Shown here one piece after another: positions 27,977 to 34,968 of a stretch of 64,000 nucleotides of DNA (its first letter is position 1; the number at the start of each line of letters is the position of its first letter). Origin of the DNA: Myxococcota bacterium (lineage in GTDB: Bacteria > Myxococcota_A > Polyangia > Palsa-1104 > JAEUJZ01); the NCBI GenBank assembly GCA_025057315.1, contig JANWXW010000014.1, positions 1-64,000 of the forward strand, given 5' to 3'. A model generated the notes under the pieces. The model searched no databases, had not been told where the DNA came from, and saw only the letters and a list, made by a program, of their open reading frames with translations. Position numbers and translations under genes: made by a program.

Positions 27977-29884
27977 CTACCTTTGGGATGGCTGGTCCTT
28001 GCCTCGACGTTTTCCCCGGCGGTCCTGCTGCTGGGGGGCTGAGTGGGGGTCCCGCTGCTCCCTCTCGTGCCCGTCCCTCCCTTTGTCCCCCTTGTCGCGG
28101 ACCCGCTCCGCTGTTTTGCCTCTGACCGGATCCGGCCCCCTGCCGTCCTCTTTCGGCGCGGCTGCCGGTGGCGATGCGGCGGACCGAGCCGATGCCTTCC
28201 GCTGGTACAGCACCCAGCTGCCGGCTGCCTCTAAGTGCTCCACGGCGGCGGCGTGCTGGCCGAAGATCTGGGCCGCCGACGGCGGAGAGCGGGTGATAAA
28301 GAGGTCAAAGTAGGCCACAGCCCGGGCGGCATCCAGCTTCTGGGGCGAAAACGGACCCGGATCGGGCGGCAGCTGCTGTGCGTCCTTGACCCGGCAGGGC
28401 ATGTACGGCAGGGTGCAGTAGGGGTGGGCCATGAGGCTCTTGGGTCCGCCCCGCAGCAGGGGGTAGTAGTGGGGCAACCCCACCAGGGCCGACCCGATGC
28501 CCAGCACCCGTGACTGACGGTCGTAGACCAAGCCCACGGCCCGCTGGCCCGGCGGCGCCCGATCCAGCACCGCGCGGAAGTCGGCCACCTCCTCGCCGAA
28601 GCGAACAAAGCCGCGACACAGCTCGACGCCATACCAGGCACACGCAGCCAGCGCCGGCAGCGCGCTGAGGGCTAACACCGGCCGGGGCAGGCGCTTGAGC
28701 CACACCGGCACCATCAGGGGGGCCAGCAGGGCGATCACCACGGCGAAGCGCGGATAGACTGTCGTGATGCCCAGCTCGCCCAGGTGGTGGGGCAGCGCCA
28801 TGTACAGCATCACCGCCAGGGCCATGGCCGCCCGGCCACCGCCGACCAGCCGTGCCGGCTCGTGGTGGCCACCCCGCCGCAGGACGCCCAGGGTGCCGAG
28901 CAGGATGAAGGCCAGCAGCGCGGCCCCCAGGCTGGCCGCCGCGACCTGGTGCACTCCCCCGGAGAGGCCGAGCATGAGGTGCTGAGGGAAGGCATCCAGG
29001 CGGGCCAGCACGTCGCGCGCAACTGCCTCCCAGCTGGGCGGGGCGCCCAGGTCAGCGATGCGATGGCGCACCAGCAGAGCGACAGCTTGCCTGAGCGCCG
29101 GGCCGGGCGGGCCATCGTGCAGCGTCACCAGGCGCCACCAGCATAGCGCCGCCAGCGTCGGGACGAAGGCCAGCGCCGTGCGCACCCGGTACACCAGGGG
29201 CGCATCGCTGGCAACAACCAGGGTCAGCCCAGCCAGGACGCCAAATAGGAAGGTCTCCAGGTGACAGAGAAACAGCAGCACCGTAAGGGCCAGCAGCAGG
29301 CCGTCGCGCTCGAGGGCTGGCAGGATGCGCTCGTTGTCGTCGAGATCGTGGCTCTCATCGAGGTTGTCGGCCACCTGGGCCAACACGAGCAGGAGCAGCG
29401 GCAGCGAGAGGCAAAAACTCACAAAGCCATAAAAGAAGCTCATGCTGTAGCCCAGGGGGAATGTCAGCAGGGCCGGCACACAACTGCGTCCGCAGCAAGA
29501 CAGCAGGCGCGCCCCGCTCAGCGGCAGCGCTGCTATGCACAGGGACATGATCAGCTTGTGCGCCAGCAGCACACCGAGCGCCGGGGCCAGCGCCATTTGT
29601 AGCAAATAATAAAGAAGATAAGGTGACAATCGTGGCCTGATTTCGTACACCCCCGTGTGGGGGGCTTCCTGGGCGTTGCGCTGGAGTAGCTCGGCGAGCG
29701 ACAGATGAAAAGGCAGGTCCAGGCCGGGCAGGATGGGTGTCAGCCACAGCGGCAGCAGGTACAGGGGCAGCAGGAGCAAATAGCCCACCATGAAGACCTG
29801 CCCGTCCGGGCTCATCCGCTCCAGCTGAACCTGATCAATCTGCTCTGAGTCGCGCGGGGCCCGCTGTCGCCTGAAAAGCCTCAC
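27977..29884 (-). CDS. Polytopic membrane protein, glycosyltransferase-like, unknown function
   Basis: The 635-residue protein has roughly ten or more hydrophobic segments from about residue 30 to 440, including PLYLLPLWLTPILPGLDLPFHLS and FPLGYSMSFFYGFVSFCLSLPLLL. A soluble domain with VGLVYDRQSRVLGIGSALVGLPHYYP follows, and the last 70 residues are a charged low-complexity tail rich in Arg, Lys, Asp and Gln. The layout recalls GT-C type membrane glycosyltransferases, but no catalytic motif is certain. It starts with GTG four bases after the glycoside hydrolase stop, so the two are coupled. Confidence 0.75.
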   Translation of the reverse strand: MRLFRRQRAPRDSEQIDQVQLERMSPDGQVFMVGYLLLLPLYLLPLWLTPILPGLDLPFHLSLAELLQRNAQEAPHTGVYEIRPRLSPYLLYYLLQMALAPALGVLLAHKLIMSLCIAALPLSGARLLSCCGRSCVPALLTFPLGYSMSFFYGFVSFCLSLPLLLLVLAQVADNLDESHDLDDNERILPALERDGLLLALTVLLFLCHLETFLFGVLAGLTLVVASDAPLVYRVRTALAFVPTLAALCWWRLVTLHDGPPGPALRQAVALLVRHRIADLGAPPSWEAVARDVLARLDAFPQHLMLGLSGGVHQVAAASLGAALLAFILLGTLGVLRRGGHHEPARLVGGGRAAMALAVMLYMALPHHLGELGITTVYPRFAVVIALLAPLMVPVWLKRLPRPVLALSALPALAACAWYGVELCRGFVRFGEEVADFRAVLDRAPPGQRAVGLVYDRQSRVLGIGSALVGLPHYYPLLRGGPKSLMAHPYCTLPYMPCRVKDAQQLPPDPGPFSPQKLDAARAVAYFDLFITRSPPSAAQIFGQHAAAVEHLEAAGSWVLYQRKASARSAASPPAAAPKEDGRGPDPVRGKTAERVRDKGDKGRDGHEREQRDPHSAPQQQDRRGKRRGKDQPSQR

Positions 29885-29887
29885 ATC

Positions 29888-31645
29888 TTAGGGTAGCACG
29901 GCGCGGCGGCGCTTCCTATGCCCTGCCCAGAGGACCAGCAAAGCTGGCAGGAGCAGCTCATGCCCCCTGCCACCCTGACCCGCCATGCGGCAGCTGCATC
30001 CTGACGGGGGCGGTTCCAGCGAGGGCCGTTGTGGCTCGGGCTGGGGGGGGCCGCTGATCATCTCCTCAGCGCACCCGGTGGCAGCCGCGGGGGCGGGCGG
30101 CGCTGGTGCCCCGGCCACATCCAGTTCTAGCAGCACCGTGGACAGCGGCGGTACCTCGACGGCCCGCAGGTCCTGCGCCCGCGCCGCTGGAGGCTGTTGC
30201 GGCACTTGGCTTCGCCTGGTAAACAGGTTGTTCAGCCCGCCACGCTGTGCGTCTGCGACGTAGGCAATGGCCGTTGCAAACAACACCTTGCGGCCCTGCA
30301 CCTTGATATCCAGGCGCGGCGATGTGGCAGCAGAGGCATTTACCAGCAGGATGCGCAGCAAGCCCGGGGCATGTACGGCCACGCCGCGTAGCTCGGCCGG
30401 CAAGCCCAGCAGCGGCACCTCGCTGACGGCATCCTGCAGCAGGCGCGCGGCGAACCACAGCCCGTAGTAGCTCGCATCCACCGTGCCCGGGCTCTCCCCA
30501 TTGACCAGGCCGTAGCCGGCGCTGTCGAGGTTGTGCGGATCGCCGTTGAAGTGATAGTATGAGGCGTGGGCATAGCCGGCGTGCAGCGCGGCGGCGTAGA
30601 AGTGGGCCACTGCAGCCACGGCCCAGGGACCGAAGGTCTCGAAGGGCTCGGGCCCACCGCCACAGGCCTGGGGGCCAAACTCGTCCACAAACATGCCAAT
30701 GAAGCGTCCGCAATCAGGGAAGGCGGCGACCAGCTCGGCCCGGGTGCGCTGGGCAGCGGGGCCGAGGGCATCGGCGAAGCGGATCATCTCCTCGGCCTGG
30801 GTGGCGTTGCGCGGGCCGTAGCCGCAGCGAAAGTACGCATGGTCTGAGACGAAGTCCGGATGCAAGCCCGCAGCCCGCCAGCCCGCGTAGACCGCCGGGT
30901 TGCGGTAGGCCGGGTTGGCCGCCTGACCCAGCGTCAGGATCGAGATGCCGATCTGGAGGTTCGGATCCTGGGCGCGAAGCCGACGCGCCAGCTCGGCGCC
31001 TTTTTGCCCATAGCAAACTGCATCGTGTCGGCAGCGAACATCGCGGTCGGTCACGCTGTTCCAAATCTCGTTGCCCAGCGTGACGTAGCGCAGCCCAATC
31101 GGCTGGCGGCGCCCGCGGAGCTGTCGCAGCCACGGAAAGTAGCCCCGCGGCGCAGGGTCTTGCTGACGGTAGCTGCTGGGTGTCCAGTTTGGATCCACCG
31201 GATAGGGCACCGGCGAGTTGGCATAGTCGATGAGGTTGATGAGTTCCTGATCGCTGGCGTTCCAGTTCAGGATGTGGAGCAGCTCGCCTCTATGCTCGCT
31301 GGCCGCTCGGACGAAGCCATCCAAAGTGATTCCATTGGGAGGTCCATCGGGATCGTCGCCATAGGTGCCGGTGAGGAAATGAAAGAAGCTGCCCAGCACC
31401 CCCCCGGGCGTCCGCCACAGCGCCAGGGGCCTGGCAAGCTGCCCGAGTGGTCCCAGGCAGCAGGGCACGAAATCTGCGGGCGAGGTCCCCGACTTGCCAT
31501 AGCTTGTAAAGTTGGCTCCGAGAAAACGCGTGGGCACACCCCGCAGGGGCTCGTCCGCACGCACGACCACCTCGACTGCCTGCGCGCGGGCGGCACCGGC
31601 CCCTGCAAGCGTCCCAATCGCCAGCCAGATCGGGAGGTTGCGCAT
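29888..31645 (-). CDS. Secreted clan-A glycoside hydrolase (arabinofuranosidase-like) with MYXO-CTERM-like tail
   Basis: The 585-residue product begins with a signal peptide (MRNLPIWLAIGTLAGAGAARAQA). A TIM-barrel glycosidase domain follows, with the acid/base motif YVTLGNEIW and a probable nucleophile in FVDEFGP, as in GH51/GH79-type enzymes; the sugar specificity is not determined. The C-terminus has a Pro-rich linker, the Cys motif GCSCR, a hydrophobic stretch LLLPALLVLWAG and a terminal HRKRRR cluster: the layout of the MYXO-CTERM sorting signal that anchors proteins to the cell surface. The start at 31645 is chosen for the signal peptide. Confidence 0.85.
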   Translation of the reverse strand: MRNLPIWLAIGTLAGAGAARAQAVEVVVRADEPLRGVPTRFLGANFTSYGKSGTSPADFVPCCLGPLGQLARPLALWRTPGGVLGSFFHFLTGTYGDDPDGPPNGITLDGFVRAASEHRGELLHILNWNASDQELINLIDYANSPVPYPVDPNWTPSSYRQQDPAPRGYFPWLRQLRGRRQPIGLRYVTLGNEIWNSVTDRDVRCRHDAVCYGQKGAELARRLRAQDPNLQIGISILTLGQAANPAYRNPAVYAGWRAAGLHPDFVSDHAYFRCGYGPRNATQAEEMIRFADALGPAAQRTRAELVAAFPDCGRFIGMFVDEFGPQACGGGPEPFETFGPWAVAAVAHFYAAALHAGYAHASYYHFNGDPHNLDSAGYGLVNGESPGTVDASYYGLWFAARLLQDAVSEVPLLGLPAELRGVAVHAPGLLRILLVNASAATSPRLDIKVQGRKVLFATAIAYVADAQRGGLNNLFTRRSQVPQQPPAARAQDLRAVEVPPLSTVLLELDVAGAPAPPAPAAATGCAEEMISGPPQPEPQRPSLEPPPSGCSCRMAGQGGRGHELLLPALLVLWAGHRKRRRAVLP

Positions 31646-31729
31646 GGCCCACGTTACCACGATGGGCGAATGCAGATCGTGTTGGATTTGCACGGAGACA
31701 AAAAAGACCGTAGAGTCTGCAAGTTTTCC

Positions 31730-31757
31730 TTGACGACCGGAAACATCTGGCTACCCT
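31730..31757 (+). promoter_or_regulatory. Candidate promoter upstream of hsp20
   Basis: TTGACG (31730-31735) and TACCCT (31752-31757) are spaced by 16 bp. The -35 match is good and the -10 match only moderate. Two palindromes lie between this site and the hsp20 start, so the transcript would have a structured leader of about 140 nt. Confidence 0.4.
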
Positions 31758-31775
31758 CTGAACCCGTACTTGATG

Positions 31776-31802
31776 GGGTCCCACTCTAGCATCGTGGGAT
31801 CC
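31776..31802 (+). promoter_or_regulatory. 9-bp inverted repeat with 9-base spacer, hsp20 leader
   Basis: GGGTCCCAC (31776-31784) and GTGGGATCC (31794-31802) are inverted repeats separated by nine bases. As DNA they match at eight of nine positions; as RNA the ninth is a G-U pair, giving a complete stem. The 9-9-9 geometry equals that of CIRCE, but the sequence differs, so HrcA binding is not implied. It could be an operator or an RNA thermosensor. Confidence 0.6.
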
Positions 31803-31854
31803 AAGCTCAGCACAAGGAGGCGTAGCAAGGTCATGGTGGACAGCTCCTGTCGTT

Positions 31855-31871
31855 TGCCTGCAGTGCAGGCA
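31855..31871 (+). promoter_or_regulatory. 17-bp perfect palindrome before hsp20
   Basis: TGCCTGCA and TGCAGGCA flank a single G at 31863, giving a perfect odd-length palindrome 31 bp before the hsp20 start codon. The form suits a dimeric DNA-binding protein better than an RNA hairpin because the loop would be too tight. Confidence 0.5.
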
Positions 31872-31902
31872 TCCCGACCGAGACAAAACACGGAGGACCA
31901 TC

Positions 31903-32364
31903 ATGACCAACCTTACCTTCTGGCGTGGCAACACACCCTTTGATCAGTTCCGCCGCGAGGTGGATCGCCTCTTTACGAGCTTTCTGAGCAGCTTCTACAA
32001 CCCGACAGCCGCCACCGCCTCGGCTGACACCACCACATGGACGCCGGCCTGCGAGCTGTTCGAGACCGACAAGACCTACGTCGTACGGGCCGAGCTGCCT
32101 GGTTGCAGCGACAAGGACATCGACGTCCAGGTGGCCTCCAACCAGCTCAACATCCGGGGCGAGCGGCGCATCGAGAACGAGGAGACCCGCGGCACGTGCC
32201 ACTTCACGGAGCGGAACTACGGCACCTTCTTCCGTTCCTTCACCCTGCCCACCACCGTGGACACCACCAAGATCCGCGCCCGCTATGACCGCGGCGTGCT
32301 CGAGATCGAGATGCCCAAGACCACGGGCGGCACGCTGACCAAGGTGAAGGTCGAGCAGAAGTAG
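31903..32364 (+). CDS. Small heat shock protein, Hsp20/alpha-crystallin family
   Basis: Small heat shock proteins hold unfolding proteins in a refoldable state. The 153-residue protein has an N-terminal region FWRGNTPFDQFRREVDRLF, the alpha-crystallin domain from about residue 45 (PACELFETDKTYVVRAELPG) and the conserved closing ARYDRGVLEIEMPK. The final IXI-type tail is TLTKVKVEQK. A CGGAGGA ribosome binding site precedes the ATG. It is monocistronic, with a structured leader and a strong terminator, consistent with stress-controlled expression. Confidence 0.96.
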   Translation: MTNLTFWRGNTPFDQFRREVDRLFTSFLSSFYNPTAATASADTTTWTPACELFETDKTYVVRAELPGCSDKDIDVQVASNQLNIRGERRIENEETRGTCHFTERNYGTFFRSFTLPTTVDTTKIRARYDRGVLEIEMPKTTGGTLTKVKVEQK

Positions 32365-32407
32365 CCCCCGCTCTGCCTGCTCCTCTTCGTACCATAGCAG
32401 GATGCCT

Positions 32408-32446
32408 GCGGGCTTCGGGCCGCCCGGTCCGAAGCCCGCCTTTTTC
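32408..32446 (+). terminator. Strong rho-independent terminator after hsp20
   Basis: GCGGGCTTCGG (32408-32418) and CCGAAGCCCGC (32429-32439) form a perfect 11-bp stem with a 10-base loop, followed by TTTTTCTTT from 32441. This is the clearest terminator in the window. Confidence 0.93.
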
Positions 32447-32537
32447 TTTATTACGCCCCGGCGCGGCCACTTTGTTGCTGATCAGGACGGCCACATGTCA
32501 TGCTTGGGTTGAGTCGCCTCCAAGGTGGGAGGGTGTC

Positions 32538-33371
32538 ATGCTAGATTGCACTGTCCTGCGGACCGTCCGGTGTGGGCTGGTGGCCCTGACCGCCCTGGCT
32601 CTGGCCTGCGCCTCCCCCCAGCCGGGGGGCACCGTGGCCTGGGAGGAAGATCTAGCAGCTCCCGCAGACCTGGGTGTCGCCGGCGACCCACAGCGCCCCC
32701 CAGACCTGCCTCTGCCGCCCGATCTGGCCCCCTCGCCCGATCTCCCCGATCTCCTGGATCCCCCGGACCTCCGCCCCATCACCGGCTGCAGCGTCGTTCC
32801 GCAGGCAGGCTGTCCCCCAGGGCAAAAGTGCACCACACACGATGCGCTAACGACGATCTGCGACCCCACAGGCATGTCCCTGCGTGGGCAGAGCTGCACC
32901 GTGATGGGCGGGGTGGACAGCTGCGCTGCGGGCCATGTGTGCATCGATGAGGGCGGCGGTCTGAGCCAGTGCCGCGCCTTCTGCCGCACCAGCATGGACT
33001 GCGGCGACCCGCGCAGCTTCTGCGACTTTGCCCTGGGGGCGACGATGGCCTTCCGCGTCTGTACCCAGCCCTGCAACGCCATCTACCCCGGGGTGGGTTG
33101 CAGCGCTGGTCTGGCGTGTGTGGCCTACGGTCTGGAGCGCACCGATTGCCAGGCGCCTGGCCCCAGCGACGCCGGCCAGCCCTGCATCAGTGTCCGCGAC
33201 TGCAAGGGGGGCATGGCCTGCATAGGCCCTGCCGGCGCCTCGGTGTGCCGCCGCATATGCCGTCGGGGCGACCCGTCTACATGTCCCGCTTTCCACCTGT
33301 GCGTAGACGTCCAGGCAGGCGCCTTCGTGTGGCCTACCTACGGAGTGTGCTGCCTCGCCGGGCTCTGCTAA
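32538..33371 (+). CDS. Cys-rich lipoprotein with Pro-Asp-Leu linker
   Basis: The 277-residue protein opens with a lipoprotein signal peptide ending in the lipobox LALAC. Residues 35-80 form a repetitive Pro-Asp-Leu linker (PDLPLPPDLAPSPDLPDLLD). The remaining 190 residues hold about two dozen cysteines in spaced pairs (for example GQSCTVMGG, CRTSMDCGDPRSFCDF), suggesting a disulfide-knotted surface domain. Its function is unknown. The upstream open frame to 32472 is ignored because the lipobox and a GGGAGGG ribosome binding site support 32538. It follows the hsp20 terminator. Confidence 0.85.
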   Translation: MLDCTVLRTVRCGLVALTALALACASPQPGGTVAWEEDLAAPADLGVAGDPQRPPDLPLPPDLAPSPDLPDLLDPPDLRPITGCSVVPQAGCPPGQKCTTHDALTTICDPTGMSLRGQSCTVMGGVDSCAAGHVCIDEGGGLSQCRAFCRTSMDCGDPRSFCDFALGATMAFRVCTQPCNAIYPGVGCSAGLACVAYGLERTDCQAPGPSDAGQPCISVRDCKGGMACIGPAGASVCRRICRRGDPSTCPAFHLCVDVQAGAFVWPTYGVCCLAGLC

Positions 33372-33444
33372 GCTGCCCCCAGGACACGATCGCCGTCCCG
33401 AGCAGCATCGCGGCACAGAGCGGCAGCTTGTCTTGCGCGTCCAG

Positions 33445-33798
33445 CTAGTGCAGCGAGCGCATGCGCGCCAGGCCAATCCCTAGACGGGTATCGCCGTCAT
33501 TTTCAAACTCCAGAAAGCGGATGCCCATGCCCATCAGCGCGTGGGCCGTCCCCTGGCCATCGGAAAAATTGAAGAAGTAATGGTTCTTGACCTCTCCTCG
33601 CGCGACGATCTCGGCAGGCGAGTCGGGCATCGAAAAGTGCACGCGAACCTCGGTGCCCAGCGGTAGCGGGTCGCGCACCTCGAGCATGATCCCGCCGGCG
33701 GAAATGTTCCGCGCCACCGCCGTGGACTCGCCGAACACCTCGCTGCTGATGGAAACGGGAAACGCCTTATCGAACCGTACCGCAGCTCGCTTGTCCAT
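33445..33798 (-). CDS. PilZ-domain protein
   Basis: PilZ domains bind cyclic di-GMP and control motility, surface attachment or polysaccharide output. The 117-residue protein is essentially a lone PilZ domain: the N-terminal RXXXR-type motif in MDKRAAVRFDKAFPV and the second motif ARNISAGGIML (N-X-S-X-X-G). A GGAAG box lies three bases before the ATG at 33798; an upstream in-frame ATG at 33870 adds unconserved residues. No partner gene is adjacent. Confidence 0.9.
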   Translation of the reverse strand: MDKRAAVRFDKAFPVSISSEVFGESTAVARNISAGGIMLEVRDPLPLGTEVRVHFSMPDSPAEIVARGEVKNHYFFNFSDGQGTAHALMGMGIRFLEFENDGDTRLGIGLARMRSLH

Positions 33799-33915
33799 GG
33801 TCTTCCTTGCCAGTACCCAGTACCATGTGTGCACTCTAGGGAGGTAATGAAAAGAAGTCAAAAAACACACCTTATCCTACATATCCTACATCTAGGATCC
33901 CCGACGGAGGCCCCC

Positions 33916-34914
33916 ATGAAGACCCTTGTGACCGGTGCGGCTGGGTTCATCGGTTCGGCCGTGACCAAATGTCTGCTTGCGCGTGGAAGGCAGGTACGGG
34001 TGTTGCTAGAACCTGGGTACACCCCCCGCTTGGACCTGCTCCAGGGCCTGCCGGTGGAGCGGGTGACGGGCGACGTGCTGGACCGGGAGGCGGTGGCCCG
34101 GGCTCTGGCAGGTTGCGATACGCTATATCATCTGGCCGCGCTCTATGCCCTGTGGTCGCCCCATCCAGAGCGCATCTACGAGGTCAACGTCGAGGGCACC
34201 AAGACCGTGCTGTGGGCGGCCTACAAGGCTGGGCTGCGGCGCGTGGTGTACACCAGCTCCATTGCCGCTATTGGCCGCCGCGACGGCGCCCCTGCCGATG
34301 AGACATGCCTCTTTGGCCCCCGCGACTGGGCGGATGGCAATGCCTACATCCGCTCCAAGTGGCTGGCGGAGCGCGAGGCGCTGCGCTTTGCGCAGGAGGG
34401 GCTGGATCTGGTCGTGGTCAACCCAGCCTTCCCCTTCGGCGCCGGCGATGTCGGCCCGACCCCCACGGGAAGCTACATCCTGGAAGCACTGCGCGGGCGC
34501 ATGCCGGGCTATTTCCCAGGCGGGTTCTGCGTCATCGACGTGGAGGACTGCGCCGAGGGGCACGTGCTCGCGGAGGAGCGGGGGCGAAAGGGCGAGCGCT
34601 ACATTTTGGGCAACCACAACGTCAGCTACTACGAGTTTTACACCCTGCTGGCCGAGGTGGCCGGCATCCGCATGCCGCGGTGGCGGCTACCGCTGATGCT
34701 GCTGGCCCCCTGGGGCTACCTGATGGAGCTGTGGGCCGACCATGTCACCCACCGGCCCCCGCGGGGAACGTACAAGGCGGCCCGGCAGGTGTCGCGGAAC
34801 CTGTTTTTTGACAACACCAAGGCCCGCACCGAGCTGGGCCTGCCGGTGACGCCCCTGCGAGACACCCTCGAGAAGGCGGTGCGCTGGTTCCGAGATCACG
34901 GCTACGTCCGCTGA
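33916..34914 (+). CDS. NAD-dependent epimerase/dehydratase, HpnA-like
   Basis: The 332-residue extended SDR begins MKTLVTGAAGFIGSAVTKCLL (glycine motif GXXGXXG) and contains DTLYHLAALYALWSPHPERIYEVNVEGT and the catalytic Tyr-X3-Lys in YIRSKWLAE. This pattern resembles hopanoid-associated sugar epimerases (HpnA) and dihydroflavonol-reductase-like proteins; no other hopanoid genes are nearby, so the assignment to that pathway is weak. A GGAGG box six bases upstream fixes the start at 33916 rather than 33829. Confidence 0.85.
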   Translation: MKTLVTGAAGFIGSAVTKCLLARGRQVRVLLEPGYTPRLDLLQGLPVERVTGDVLDREAVARALAGCDTLYHLAALYALWSPHPERIYEVNVEGTKTVLWAAYKAGLRRVVYTSSIAAIGRRDGAPADETCLFGPRDWADGNAYIRSKWLAEREALRFAQEGLDLVVVNPAFPFGAGDVGPTPTGSYILEALRGRMPGYFPGGFCVIDVEDCAEGHVLAEERGRKGERYILGNHNVSYYEFYTLLAEVAGIRMPRWRLPLMLLAPWGYLMELWADHVTHRPPRGTYKAARQVSRNLFFDNTKARTELGLPVTPLRDTLEKAVRWFRDHGYVR

Positions 34915-34918
34915 CCAG

Positions 34919-34937
34919 GCCCCTTCCTGAAAGGGGC
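34919..34937 (+). other. Stem-loop after the epimerase gene
   Basis: GCCCCTT (34919-34925) and AAGGGGC (34931-34937) form a perfect 7-bp stem with a 5-base loop, five bases after the stop codon. No T-run follows, so terminator function is uncertain. Confidence 0.45.
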
Positions 34938-34968
34938 TAGGGCGGTGTATGCTGCCGTGGTCTGAAGC

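Noticed and set aside
31776..31802. CIRCE element (HrcA operator)
   Set aside because: Only the arm and spacer lengths agree; the arms do not resemble TTAGCACTC/GAGTGCTAA.
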